A stretch of 64,000 nt of DNA from Comamonas odontotermitis (GCF_020080045.1 NZ_CP083452.1:67001-131000); one strand, 5' to 3'; shown: positions 44,947-54,792, counted from the stretch's first letter. Numbers and translations: made by a program. Notes: generated from the letters alone by a model not told the origin.

Positions 44947-46002
44947 ATGTGGCGAAATTTTGCTTTTGGAAATCTGGGTGGTCTGGGGCGTGATGCAGGC
45001 GGGCAGGACAGCGATGTGGCCGTGGGGGCCTCTGCCTGGCTGCGCAGCGCGGCCGAGCCTTTTGCCAGCCAGGCAGAGGCGGAGCTGGCGGGTCGCCTCT
45101 CGGCTTCTGCACAAACTTATCCACAAGCGGGCTCGGAGCCGCAGCGCAGTGGCGCCCTGCTGGAGGTGGACCGGGTCAGCATCGACTACACCACCCGCGA
45201 GCGCGTGGTGCGGGCCACGCACCAGGTGAGCTTTGGCGTGCACGGGGCCGACCGTTTTGTGTTGCTGGGCGCCTCGGGCTGTGGCAAATCCACCTTGCTC
45301 AAGGCCATGGCGGGGTTTGTGCCGGTAAGCGAGGGCGCCATTCGCCTGGGCGGCACGCCGGTGCACGGCCCGGGGCCGGACCGGGTGATGGTGTTTCAGG
45401 AATTTGACCAGCTGCCGCCGTGGAAGACCGTGCGCGAGAACGTGATGTTTCCGCTGCTCGCCTCGCGCCGTGCCAGCCGGCAAGAGGCCCGTGAACGCGC
45501 CGACTGGTACCTGGACAAGGTGGGCCTGGCCCGCTTTGCCGATGTGCACCCGCACCAGCTCTCAGGCGGCATGAAGCAGCGCGTGGCCATTGCGCGCGCG
45601 CTGGCCATGCACCCCCAGGTGCTGCTGATGGATGAGCCCTTTGCCGCGCTCGACGCGCTGACGCGCCGCCGCATGCAGGAGGAGCTGCTGGCGCTGTGGG
45701 ACGAGCTGCGCTTCACCCTGGTGTTCGTCACCCACTCGATCGAAGAGGCGTTGGTGGTGGGCAACCGCATCGCCATCCTCTCGCCGCACCCCGGGCGCCT
45801 GCGCGCCGAGATCAACGCCCACAGCTTTGATCTGGCCAGCAGCGGCAGCGCCGCCTTCCAGGCCGCGCACCAGCGCATTCACCGGCTGCTGTTTGACGAA
45901 GAGCTTGCTATCCATGCGGACGACGATGCGCCCGCCAGCTCTGAGCCAGTGGCTAAAGACATCCCCCATACCCAGGGCGGCGGCCTGCGCCGCGCGGCAT
46001 GA
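44947..46002 (+). CDS. ABC transporter ATP-binding protein, SsuB/TauB type
   Basis: This 351-residue ATPase has an N-terminal extension of ~75 residues, then Walker A GASGCGKS, a Q-loop at VFQEFDQLPPW (the EFDQLPPW reading is typical of sulfonate/nitrate importers), signature LSGGMKQR, Walker B LLMDEPFAALD and switch histidine in VTHSIEEAL. GGAG lies about 9 bases before the chosen ATG. Two ATGs five and six codons upstream are possible. It energises the receptor-permease pair on either side. Confidence 0.9.
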   Translation: MWRNFAFGNLGGLGRDAGGQDSDVAVGASAWLRSAAEPFASQAEAELAGRLSASAQTYPQAGSEPQRSGALLEVDRVSIDYTTRERVVRATHQVSFGVHGADRFVLLGASGCGKSTLLKAMAGFVPVSEGAIRLGGTPVHGPGPDRVMVFQEFDQLPPWKTVRENVMFPLLASRRASRQEARERADWYLDKVGLARFADVHPHQLSGGMKQRVAIARALAMHPQVLLMDEPFAALDALTRRRMQEELLALWDELRFTLVFVTHSIEEALVVGNRIAILSPHPGRLRAEINAHSFDLASSGSAAFQAAHQRIHRLLFDEELAIHADDDAPASSEPVAKDIPHTQGGGLRRAA

Positions 46003-46015
46003 AAGGTATCCTCCC

Positions 46016-46948
46016 ATGACATTCGTCACGATTGCCGCAATCACCCCTTCCGGCGGCGCACCTTCCTCTGCATCCGGCAGCGGCCCGCAGCAGCCGCCCA
46101 TCCGGCCCGAGGCCGAATACGCGCTGCCTGCTGCGCCCGCCGACATCCAGGCGCGCGCGCTGCCGCTGGCGACAAGGCTGTTGCAGCACCCGCTGCTGCG
46201 CAAGGCCATCATCCTGGCCGTGCTGGCGCTGGTATGGGAGGTAGCCGCCCGCTGGCAGGACAACGATCTGCTGCTGCCCACCTTCACCCAGACCGCCGCC
46301 ACCCTGGTGCGCGATCTGGCCAATGGCGAGCTGCTGGCCAAGGCGGCGGTGTCGCTCGGCATTCTGGTGCAAGGCTATGTGCTGGGTGTGGCGGGGGCGC
46401 TGCTGCTCACGGTGCTGGCCGTCTCCAGCCAGTGGGGGCGTGATCTGCTCACCACCCTGACCAGCATGTTCAACCCGCTGCCCGCCATTGCCCTGCTGCC
46501 GCTGGCGCTGCTGTGGTTTGGCCTGGGGCAAGGCAGCCTGCTGGTGGTGCTGGTGCATTCGGTGCTCTGGCCGCTGGCGCTGGCCACCTACGCGGGCTTT
46601 CAGTCCGTGCCCGACACCTTGCGCATGGCGGGCCGCAACTATGGCCTGCGCGGTGTGCGCTACGTGCTGCAGATTCTGGTGCCTGCGGCGCTGCCTTCCA
46701 TCCTGTCGGGGCTCAAGATTGGCTGGGCCTTTGCCTGGCGCACCCTGATCGCGGCAGAGCTGGTGTTCGGCGCCTCATCGGGCAAGGGGGGCCTGGGCTG
46801 GTACATCTTCCAAAGCCGCAACGAGCTTTACACCGACCAGGTGTTCGCCGGGCTGGCGCTGGTCATCATCATTGGTCTTCTGGTGGAAACGCTGGGCTTT
46901 CACCAGCTGGAGCGGGTCACCGTCAGGCGCTGGGGCGTGCAGCGGTAA
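46016..46948 (+). CDS. ABC transporter permease, SsuC/TauC type
   Basis: This 310-residue inner-membrane permease has an N-terminal proline/alanine-rich cytoplasmic leader of ~60 residues, then about six hydrophobic segments. The ATPase-contact loop reads PDTLRMAGRNYGLRG (EAA-like). It starts 13 bases after the ATPase stop. The dioxygenase, receptor, ATPase and permease genes, all on one strand, make a complete uptake and oxidation module. Confidence 0.9.
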   Translation: MTFVTIAAITPSGGAPSSASGSGPQQPPIRPEAEYALPAAPADIQARALPLATRLLQHPLLRKAIILAVLALVWEVAARWQDNDLLLPTFTQTAATLVRDLANGELLAKAAVSLGILVQGYVLGVAGALLLTVLAVSSQWGRDLLTTLTSMFNPLPAIALLPLALLWFGLGQGSLLVVLVHSVLWPLALATYAGFQSVPDTLRMAGRNYGLRGVRYVLQILVPAALPSILSGLKIGWAFAWRTLIAAELVFGASSGKGGLGWYIFQSRNELYTDQVFAGLALVIIIGLLVETLGFHQLERVTVRRWGVQR

Positions 46949-47036
46949 ACCGGTTATCGGGTGGTGGATTCGCGGACAATGGTTGCTTGAGTACCTTGTC
47001 CGCTTTTTTGCAGCTTTCTGAACCACCGCCTCCGCC

Positions 47037-48662
47037 ATGTCTTCCTGCCTGTTCACCAATGCCAAAGTCTTCACCGGGCGCAGCGAAACCGAGTTTGTCT
47101 CCGCCTTTACCGCCAGAGGCGGCAAGATCACCTGGGTGGGTCATGCAGGCGATGTCCAGCAGCCCGCCGCAGACTTGCAGGTCGATCTGCAGGGCAAGAC
47201 TGTCGTGCCGGGCTTCATCGATGTGCACACCCACCCCACGTTCCTGTCGCAGATTGTGGATGCGGTGCCCTGCACCGTACCCTTGGTCGAAGACATTCCG
47301 GGCCTGATTGCCGCGCTCCGCAAACACCCCAAGGCGGGCATGGGCCCGAACGACTGGATCGAAGGCTGGGGCTATGACGAATCCAAGCTGAAGGAAGGGC
47401 GCACGCCTACGCGGCATGACCTCGATCAAGTCTCCACCACGCAACCGGTCTATGTGGGGCGCTCCGACTGCCACTCGGGCATCTGCAACACCCGGGCATT
47501 GCAGCTGGCAGGCATTGGCCGGGAGACACCTGATCCCATTGGCGGCCACTTTGGCCGCGACGCAGACGGCACGCCCAACGGCGTGCTGACCGAGCTGGCC
47601 GCCAACAGCGTGGTGCAGCGCGCCAAGGCCGTGCAGGATTACGCGCAGGCCGTGGGCAGCCTGGCGCGCACCTCGCAGCGCTTCAGCGAACGCGGCATCG
47701 TCGCCGTGACCGACATGATGGCCTTCACCCAGCCGTTTCACCACCTCTATGTGTACCGCGATGCAGCGCAGGCAGGCTTTCGGCAGCAGGCGGCGCTGTA
47801 TTTTTCGTGGGAGCCCTGCAAGGGCGATCTGCTGGCAGGCCTGCAGGCCGCGCAAAAGGAGGGGCGCGTCAAGATTGCAGGCATCAAACTGTTTGCCGAT
47901 GGCTCCATCTCTGGCAAGACCGCCTGGTGCAGTTGCGCCTACAAACATACTGGCAGCCAAACCGGCAGCCTCTTTGGCATGTCGCTGCTCACCAGCGCGG
48001 CGCTGGAGCAGGCCTACGAATGGTCGCGGGCCAACGGCGCGCAAATGGCCGTGCACGCCATGGGCGATGCCGCGCTGCAACTGGTGATCGATTTCTTTGC
48101 CGACAAGCAGCCCTGGCTGCCTGGCGGCATCCCGTCGGTGCGGCTGGAGCACGCCACCTTGCTCAAGCCCGCGCAGATTGCGCAGATGAACGCCATGCCC
48201 ATGCAATGGGGCGTGGCCACGCAGATCATCTTCATGTTTGCCGAGTACGACGCCTATACCGAGAACCTGGTCGATGCGGAGTTTGAGCAGTCTTACGCGC
48301 TCAAAACCTTCTACCAGCAGATTGCGCACGTGGCGCTGTCGTCCGATGCACCGGCCACCACCTGGGCCGATCCGGACAATGTCTTCGTCTCCATCCAGGC
48401 AGCCGTGCAGCGCCGCGCCTACAACGGCGCGCCCATCGTGGACAGCCAGGCGCTGACCGTGCCGCAGGCCGTGCTGCTCTACACCGCCCGCGCAGCCAGC
48501 CTCTCGCCCTTTGACGGGCAACTCGGCCAGATCGCCCCGGGCTTTGAAGCGAGCTTTGCCGTGCTGAGCGGCGACATCTTCAGCGTGCCTGTGGCAGACA
48601 TTGGCACGCTGCGTGTCGATGCCACCTGGGTGGCTGGCGAGCAGGTGTACGCGGCTGCGTAG
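47037..48662 (+). CDS. Amidohydrolase, YtcJ-like
   Basis: This 541-residue metal-dependent amidohydrolase of the YtcJ/imidazolonepropionase-like group has metal-binding histidines in GFIDVHTHPT near residue 63, VHAMGDAAL near 340, and the late catalytic aspartate in LSSDAPATT. A large insertion after the first motif (WIEGWGYDESKL, PVYVGRSDCHSGICN) is typical of YtcJ. The substrate is unknown; YtcJ-type enzymes hydrolyse diverse amides and esters. The last four codons and the TAG stop (GCGGCTGCGTAG) lie inside a copy of the foldback-repeat end, so the C-terminus has been defined by repeat insertion or conversion. Confidence 0.87.
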   Translation: MSSCLFTNAKVFTGRSETEFVSAFTARGGKITWVGHAGDVQQPAADLQVDLQGKTVVPGFIDVHTHPTFLSQIVDAVPCTVPLVEDIPGLIAALRKHPKAGMGPNDWIEGWGYDESKLKEGRTPTRHDLDQVSTTQPVYVGRSDCHSGICNTRALQLAGIGRETPDPIGGHFGRDADGTPNGVLTELAANSVVQRAKAVQDYAQAVGSLARTSQRFSERGIVAVTDMMAFTQPFHHLYVYRDAAQAGFRQQAALYFSWEPCKGDLLAGLQAAQKEGRVKIAGIKLFADGSISGKTAWCSCAYKHTGSQTGSLFGMSLLTSAALEQAYEWSRANGAQMAVHAMGDAALQLVIDFFADKQPWLPGGIPSVRLEHATLLKPAQIAQMNAMPMQWGVATQIIFMFAEYDAYTENLVDAEFEQSYALKTFYQQIAHVALSSDAPATTWADPDNVFVSIQAAVQRRAYNGAPIVDSQALTVPQAVLLYTARAASLSPFDGQLGQIAPGFEASFAVLSGDIFSVPVADIGTLRVDATWVAGEQVYAAA

Positions 48663-48681
48663 AGATCGTAAATACGTTCTT
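48652..48681. repeat. End fragment of the foldback repeat
   Basis: GCGGCTGCGTAGAGATCG followed by TAAATACGTTCT matches the right end of the 203-bp element at 24089-24116 with one base changed (TAAATACG for TAAACACG). Only this end is present. It provides the amidohydrolase stop codon. Confidence 0.75.
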
Positions 48682-48702
48682 AAGGCTGCGAAAGTTCTAC
48701 AC

Positions 48703-48906
48703 ATGGCAGCCATGTTCCGCTGGCTGATCGTCGTCTTTCTTGCTCTGTTGCTGCTCAACGGCTTTTCTGCGCTGCTGCGCAAGATCGGCCTCGGGCGTCT
48801 TCCGGGCGATTTCGAGATCACGGTCTTTGGGAAAAAGATTTGGCTACCGATTGCCACCACGGTGTTGCTGAGCATGCTGGCGGCGGGCATTGCCAGGTAC
48901 CTGTAG
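48703..48906 (+). CDS. DUF2905 small membrane protein
   Basis: This 67-residue protein has two hydrophobic segments (WLIVVFLALLLLNGF and IATTVLLSMLAAGIARYL) around a conserved LGRLPGDFEI loop with FGKKIWLPI, the DUF2905 layout. It is an inner-membrane protein of unknown role. A second ATG three codons in is possible. It lies after the repeat fragment and before the ugp promoter region. Confidence 0.87.
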   Translation: MAAMFRWLIVVFLALLLLNGFSALLRKIGLGRLPGDFEITVFGKKIWLPIATTVLLSMLAAGIARYL

Positions 48907-48927
48907 TGGCTGCCCTTCGGCTTGAAA

Positions 48928-48945
48928 CTGTCATATTCGTGACGC
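48928..48945 (+). promoter_or_regulatory. Candidate Pho box half-site upstream of ugpC
   Basis: It contains the perfect PhoB half-site CTGTCAT followed by a poor second half (GTGACGC). A GAGAAT hexamer 15 bases downstream could be a -10. It is weaker than the phoX site but correctly placed to drive the operon. Confidence 0.4.
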
Positions 48946-49014
48946 ATGCGAAAGGCGGCTGAGAATGTCTGCGCCTTGATATCGCACGGATATGCGGGAA
49001 AGTTTGTAAACAAA

Positions 49015-49032
49015 TTGTCATCGTACCTTCAT
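49015..49032 (+). promoter_or_regulatory. Candidate Pho box immediately before ugpC
   Basis: TTGTCAT-CGTA-CCTTCAT has the 7-4-7 layout of a Pho box and matches the CTGTCAT repeats at 11 of 14 positions. It ends only 12 bases before the start codon, too close to act as a normal -35 for that start. It may be an accessory PhoB site, or the real start may lie further in. Confidence 0.4.
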
Positions 49033-49043
49033 ACACTGGGGTG

Positions 49044-50066
<1,023 letters not shown>

Positions 50067-50147
50067 GGCCGCCCAGCTTTCGGTTCCCTTTTCTGACCTT
50101 TTTGGTCTTTCGCCCTTTGCTTTTTTGCCGATAACAGGAGTGATCCC

Positions 50148-51446
50148 GTGCAACGCCATACGTTCTTGAAAACCATTCTCGCCACCAGCGCCGCCATGCT
50201 GGGCCTGACCGCCACGGTCGCCCACGCAGCCGATCCGCTGGAAGTGCCGTTCTACTACCCGGTGGCCGTGGGTGGCCCGATCACCAAGGTGATCGACGGC
50301 TATGCAGCGGATTTCAACAAGGCGCATCCCCAGTACAAGATCACGCCGATCTATGCGGGCACCTACCAGGAAACCATCGTCAAGGCGCTCACGGCCAACA
50401 AATCGGGCAAGGCGCCAGCCACCTCGGTGCTGCTGTCCACCGACATGTTCACGCTGATCGACGAAGACGCCATTGCGCCGATTGACGATTTTGTGAAGAC
50501 CGACGCCGACAAGGCCTGGCTCAAGGGCTTCTACCCGGCCTTCATGGCCAACAGCCAGACCGGCGGCAAGACCTGGGGCGTGCCTTTCCAGCGCTCGACG
50601 GTGGTGATGTACTACAACAAGGATGCCTTCAAGGAAGCGGGGCTGGACCCGAACAAGGCCCCCGCCACCTGGAAGGAGCTGAACGAGGCTGCCAAGAAGC
50701 TCACCAAAAAAGATGTCAATGGCAACGTCACGCAGTACGGCATCCAGATTCCATCCACCGGCTTTGCCTACTGGATGCTGCAGACCCTGACCACCCCCAA
50801 CGACGTGCTGCTGGCCAACGAGGCGGGCACCAAGGTCACCTTCGACAACCCCAAGGTCATCGAGGCACTGGATTTCTGGGTCAACCTGACCAAGGAAGGC
50901 GTGCATCCGAAGGGCGTGGTCGAGTGGGGCACCACCCCCAAGGACTTCATGGAAAAGAAGGCCGCCATCATCATTACCACCACCGGCAACCTGACCAACC
51001 TGAAGGCCAACGCCAAGTTCGATTTCGGCGTGGGCCAGATCGCAGGCAATGTGCGCAAGGGCGGCTCGCCCACCGGCGGCGGCAATTTCTATATCTTCAA
51101 GAAGGCGCCCAAGGAGCAGCAGCAGGCCGCGTTCGAATTTGCCAAGTGGGTGACCCAGCCCGAGCGCGCCGCGCAGTGGAGCATGGACAGCGGCTACGTG
51201 GCCGTGTCGCCTGCCGCGTACGACACGCCAGCCCTCAAGAAATACGGACAGGAGTTCCCGCAGGCGCTGGTGGCGCGCGATCAACTGCCCGTGTCGGTGG
51301 CCGAGTTCTCGACGCATGACAACCAGCGCGTGACCAAGGCGCTGAACGACGCCGTGCAGGCTGCGCTCAATGGCACCAAGACTTCGGCGCAGGCCATGAA
51401 GGATGCGCAGAAGGAAGCGGATCGCATCCTGCGCAGCTACCAGTGA
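50148..51446 (+). CDS. ugpB: Glycerol-3-phosphate ABC transporter substrate-binding protein
   Basis: This 432-residue periplasmic receptor of the UgpB/MalE class has a Sec signal peptide with cleavage after AHA. Segments shared with E. coli UgpB include YKITPIYAGTYQETI, VVMYYNKDAFKEAGLDP, TGNLTNLKANAKFDFGVG and FAKWVTQPERAAQW. It would bind sn-glycerol 3-phosphate or glycerophosphodiesters scavenged under phosphate limitation. The start is a GTG, clearly supported by AGGAGTGATCCC just before it. Confidence 0.85.
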   Translation: MQRHTFLKTILATSAAMLGLTATVAHAADPLEVPFYYPVAVGGPITKVIDGYAADFNKAHPQYKITPIYAGTYQETIVKALTANKSGKAPATSVLLSTDMFTLIDEDAIAPIDDFVKTDADKAWLKGFYPAFMANSQTGGKTWGVPFQRSTVVMYYNKDAFKEAGLDPNKAPATWKELNEAAKKLTKKDVNGNVTQYGIQIPSTGFAYWMLQTLTTPNDVLLANEAGTKVTFDNPKVIEALDFWVNLTKEGVHPKGVVEWGTTPKDFMEKKAAIIITTTGNLTNLKANAKFDFGVGQIAGNVRKGGSPTGGGNFYIFKKAPKEQQQAAFEFAKWVTQPERAAQWSMDSGYVAVSPAAYDTPALKKYGQEFPQALVARDQLPVSVAEFSTHDNQRVTKALNDAVQAALNGTKTSAQAMKDAQKEADRILRSYQ

Positions 51447-51556
51447 TGACCGCGGGGCGTGCATGCAGGCCCTGATGCGTCATTGCCGCCTCAGCGTTTG
51501 TGTGCATGCCCGTGCGGTGCGATAGCTTCACCACGTAGAAAAAGAAATCGATTGGA

Positions 51557-52456
51557 ATGAGTGCATCTTCCTCCTCCGCCGCCGGCTCGGGCCAGCGCAG
51601 CATCCACGCCTGGCTGCTGCTCCTGCCTGCGCTGGTGCTGCTGGTCACCTTCACCCACTGGCCAGCGGTGGCCACCTTCATCGACAGTTTCTATTCCACC
51701 CCCAAAGGCGCGCGCGCTGCCGTGTGGGTGGGGCTGGAAAACTATGAAACCATGGTCGATGACCCGGTGTTCTGGCAGGCGGTGCGCAACAACCTGTGGT
51801 TTGCGGCGGCCACCATTCCGGCGTCCATCGGTCTGGCGCTCTTGATGGCGGTGTGGGTGAACGAGCGCATCGCGGGCCGCACCTTCATCCGCATGGCGTA
51901 TTTCACGCCCACGGTGCTGCCGATGATCGCGGTGGCCAATATCTGGCTGTTTTTCTACACGCCGCAGTACGGCCTGCTGGAGCAGGTCACCACGGCGCTG
52001 GGCCTGCCGTCGCACAACTGGCTGGGCAGTCCGTCCACGGCGCTGGGCGCGGTCACCCTGGTGGCGGTGTGGAAGGAAGCGGGATTTTTCATGATCTTCT
52101 ACCTGGCCGCGCTGCAGACGCTCAACCCCAGCCTGAAGGAGGCGGCTGCCATTGAAGGCGCATCGCGCTGGTATTTCTTCCGCCGCGTGCAGTGGCCGCT
52201 GCTGATGCCGACCACCTTGTTCGTGCTGGTCAACGCGGTCATCAACGCCTTCCGGCTGGTGGACCACGTCTTCATCCTGACGCGCGGCGGCCCGGACAAT
52301 GCCACCACCTTGCTGCTCTACCACCTGTACGAGGTGGGTTTCAAGTTCTGGGACACCGCCTACGCGGCGGCGATCACCGTGGTGCTGGTCGTGGTGCTGG
52401 CGAGTGTTGCGCTGTTCCAATTTTTCGTGCTCGATAAAAAGGTGCATTACAAATGA
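51557..52456 (+). CDS. ugpA: Glycerol-3-phosphate ABC transporter permease
   Basis: This 299-residue permease of the MalF/UgpA class starts with a short Ser-rich leader and then about six hydrophobic segments. It includes the family segments WVGLENYETMVDDPVFW and YFTPTVLPMIAVANIW and an EAA loop at NPSLKEAAAIEGAS. Its stop overlaps the start of ugpE by four bases (ATGA), showing translational coupling. Confidence 0.87.
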   Translation: MSASSSSAAGSGQRSIHAWLLLLPALVLLVTFTHWPAVATFIDSFYSTPKGARAAVWVGLENYETMVDDPVFWQAVRNNLWFAAATIPASIGLALLMAVWVNERIAGRTFIRMAYFTPTVLPMIAVANIWLFFYTPQYGLLEQVTTALGLPSHNWLGSPSTALGAVTLVAVWKEAGFFMIFYLAALQTLNPSLKEAAAIEGASRWYFFRRVQWPLLMPTTLFVLVNAVINAFRLVDHVFILTRGGPDNATTLLLYHLYEVGFKFWDTAYAAAITVVLVVVLASVALFQFFVLDKKVHYK

Positions 52457-53280
52457 ACGCCGCACCTGCTGTGATCTACCGCCACACCTGGTTCGACACC
52501 CTGGCCGCCTGGCTGCTGGCGCTGCTGTGGATACTGCCGCTCGCCTACGCGTTCTGGACGGCCTTCCACCCCAGCGACTACGCCATCCGGTTTGATCTGA
52601 CCGCCCCCTGGACCTTGCAGAACTTTCGCAACGCCTGGGAAGCGGCGCCTTTTGCGCGCTACTTTCTGAACACCACCTTGCTCGTCGCCATCATCCTGGC
52701 CGCGCAACTGGTGCTCTCCACCCTGGCAGCATTCGCCTTTGCGCGCTACCAGTTCCGCGGCAAGAACATTGCCTTTGCACTGGTGCTGGTGCAGCTGATG
52801 ATCATGCCCGACATCCTGCTGGTGGAGAACTACCAGACCATGGCGCGCCTGGGTCTCGTCGACACCCTGTTTGCCATCGGCCTGCCGTACTTTGCGTCGG
52901 CCTTTGCCATCTTCTTGCTGCGCCAGACCTTCATGGGCATCCCCAAGGAGCTGGACGAGGCCGCGCGCGTGGAAGGCGCAAGCACCCTGCAGATCCTGTG
53001 GCGGGTGTACGTGCCGCTGGCCAAGCCGGTGTACACGGCGTTTGCGCTGGTGTCCGTCAGCTTTCACTGGAACAACTTTCTCTGGCCGCTGATCATCACC
53101 AACAGCGTGGAGTCGCGCCCGCTGACCGTGGGGCTGCAGGTGTTCTCCAGCGTGGAGCAGGGCGTGGACTGGTCCACCATCACCGCCGCCACCTTGATGA
53201 CTTCGGCGCCGCTCCTGGTGGGGTTCATCCTGTTCCAGCGGCAGTTTGTGCAGAGCTTCATGCGCGCAGGTATCAAGTAA
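52453..53280 (+). CDS. ugpE: Glycerol-3-phosphate ABC transporter permease
   Basis: This 275-residue permease of the MalG/UgpE class pairs with UgpA. The N-terminal membrane segment is followed by the FRNAWEAAPFARYFLNTTLL region, and the EAA loop reads PKELDEAARVEGAS. It ends MRAGIK. A short match to the repeat end (GTAAACACGTTC) directly follows the gene. Gene order is ugpC-ugpB-ugpA-ugpE, which differs from E. coli ugpBAECQ. No ugpQ phosphodiesterase is present, unless the endonuclease/exonuclease/phosphatase-family gene downstream fills that role. Confidence 0.87.
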   Translation: MNAAPAVIYRHTWFDTLAAWLLALLWILPLAYAFWTAFHPSDYAIRFDLTAPWTLQNFRNAWEAAPFARYFLNTTLLVAIILAAQLVLSTLAAFAFARYQFRGKNIAFALVLVQLMIMPDILLVENYQTMARLGLVDTLFAIGLPYFASAFAIFLLRQTFMGIPKELDEAARVEGASTLQILWRVYVPLAKPVYTAFALVSVSFHWNNFLWPLIITNSVESRPLTVGLQVFSSVEQGVDWSTITAATLMTSAPLLVGFILFQRQFVQSFMRAGIK

Positions 53281-53361
53281 ACACGTTCCAATAACCGCTA
53301 ATACGGTTGTGTTAATGGCACTAGGCCGGTTACAGTCAGCGCATCTTTCTGGGAGCAACCC

Positions 53362-53754
53362 ATGTCCGGACCTGCAGCAGCTGGCGTGCTGATCTACGCC
53401 AAGAACCTTGACCTGTTGGCGCAGTTCTACGCGCAAATCCTCGGTATGCGCGAGCTGCACCGCAGGGATGAGATCGTGGTGCTGCAATCGGCGCACTTGC
53501 AGCTGCTGATTCACGCCATTCCTGCACCGATTGCCGAGCATGTGCATGTGTCCACGCCGCCCGCCAAGCGCGACAATGTGGCGCTGAAGTTTTTCGCCAC
53601 CGTGGATTCCATGGCAACAGCCCGCGCCTTGGCCGCGCAGCTGGGCGGCCAGGTGTTTGACGACGAATGGCAGGGCCCCGGCTTCGTGGCTTGCAACGCC
53701 ATGGACTGCGAGGGCAATGTGTTTCAGCTGCGCGCGCCTGCCGACGCTGTGTAG
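53362..53754 (+). CDS. VOC/glyoxalase-like protein
   Basis: This 130-residue single VOC domain starts with GVLIYAKNLDLLAQFYAQILGM, the usual beta-alpha entry, and ends DCEGNVFQLRAP, which contains the metal-binding glutamate region. The function is not readable; the family includes glyoxalases, dioxygenases and resistance proteins. GGGAGCAACCC precedes the ATG. It follows the ugp operon by about 80 bases. Confidence 0.82.
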   Translation: MSGPAAAGVLIYAKNLDLLAQFYAQILGMRELHRRDEIVVLQSAHLQLLIHAIPAPIAEHVHVSTPPAKRDNVALKFFATVDSMATARALAAQLGGQVFDDEWQGPGFVACNAMDCEGNVFQLRAPADAV

Positions 53755-53837
53755 TGCAGTTGCTTTCTCCTGTTTTTATGGCATTTGGCGCTTGATGGGT
53801 GGGCGCCTGGTCTTCATTCGACGAGGTATTGGGGCGC

Positions 53838-54677
53838 ATGCAGATACTGACCTGGAACGTGCAATGGTGCTGCGGGCTTGATGGCGTTGCCGAACCGGCG
53901 CGCATCATCCGCCACGCGCAGGGCATGGGCGACATCGACGTGCTGTGCCTGCAGGAGGTGGCAGTGGGCCACCAGGCCTTGGCAGGCGGCCCGGGCGATC
54001 AGGTGGCACAGATCCAGGCTTTGCTGCCCGGCTGGCAGCTGTTTTTTGCGGCAACCACCGATGGTTTTGATGCGCACGGCCAGCGCCGCAGCTTTGGCAA
54101 CCTGGTGGCCACGCGCCTGGCGGTAGCCGAGGTGGCCCAGCACCGGCTGCCCTGGCTGGCGGAAGCTGGCGTGGTGAGCATGCCGCGCGGCTGCCTGGTG
54201 GTGACGGTGCGCGACCCGCACCTGGGCCTGGTGCGGGTGATGACGACGCACCTCGAATACCACAGCGCCACGCAGCGCATGGCGCAGGTGCGGGCGCTGC
54301 AAGGCATCCACGCCGAGGCGCTGGCGCAGTGCGGCGCGCCGCCCGGCAGTGCGCCCGCTGCCACGCCCTACACCACGCCGGTACACACACCGCATGCCGT
54401 GCTGTGTGGTGATTTCAACATGGGCCCGCTTGATGCCGAATATGCGGCCCTTGTGGCACCTGGGGCGGCCAGCCTGCACAACAGCTGGCAGGTGCTGCAG
54501 GGCGATGCGCCGCAGCCTGCCACCTTCTGCGTGTTCGACCACACCTGGGGCCCGGCACCGGTGGCCTGCGATTTTGCGCTGGTCAGCGACAGTCTGCGCG
54601 GCCATGTGCAGGGCTGGCGCAGCGACGGCGCCACGCAACTCTCTGACCACCAGCCGGTGCTGCTGACCCTGGCCTGA
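53838..54677 (+). CDS. Endonuclease/exonuclease/phosphatase family protein
   Basis: This 279-residue protein has the DNase I-like fold. Metal and catalytic residues are visible in LTWNVQWC (Asn), CLQEVAV (Glu), the His of MTTHLEYH near residue 138, the CGDFNMGPLD segment (Asp, Asn) and the final SDHQPVLLTL (Asp-His). No signal peptide is seen from this ATG. Members cleave nucleic acids, inositol phosphates or sphingolipids; the substrate is not readable. Its neighbourhood between ugp and phoX genes makes a phosphodiesterase role attractive but unproven. The stop codon lies within a three-unit tandem repeat. Confidence 0.83.
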   Translation: MQILTWNVQWCCGLDGVAEPARIIRHAQGMGDIDVLCLQEVAVGHQALAGGPGDQVAQIQALLPGWQLFFAATTDGFDAHGQRRSFGNLVATRLAVAEVAQHRLPWLAEAGVVSMPRGCLVVTVRDPHLGLVRVMTTHLEYHSATQRMAQVRALQGIHAEALAQCGAPPGSAPAATPYTTPVHTPHAVLCGDFNMGPLDAEYAALVAPGAASLHNSWQVLQGDAPQPATFCVFDHTWGPAPVACDFALVSDSLRGHVQGWRSDGATQLSDHQPVLLTLA

Positions 54678-54715
54678 CGCGGCCCGGCCTGACGTGGCCC
54701 GGCCTGACGTGGCGC
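54671..54715. repeat. Three-copy 15-bp tandem repeat
   Basis: Three units of GGCCTGACGTGGCCC are arranged head to tail, the first and last each with one base changed. The first unit contains the stop codon of the preceding gene. No function is apparent; it may be a slippage product. Confidence 0.85.
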
Positions 54716-54792
54716 GGCTTGAAAATGCGGCAATCGCCTTCAGTTGCAAGGCTGTGGCCTGCCCGTACGATGCAGGCCAAGGAGAAAAGCCG

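Noticed and set aside
46923..49013. A minus-strand open frame of ~700 codons antisense to the amidohydrolase and DUF2905 genes
   Set aside because: It is the codon-mirrored shadow of high-G+C genes on the other strand; it has no family motif or ribosome binding site and covers a well-supported gene.
53269..53292. Another full foldback repeat after ugpE
   Set aside because: Only GTAAACACGTTC matches; there is no pairing partner or flanking stem, so it may be chance or a very decayed end.
54671..54715. Possible start of a CRISPR array
   Set aside because: The units are contiguous with no spacers, only 15 bp and only three copies.
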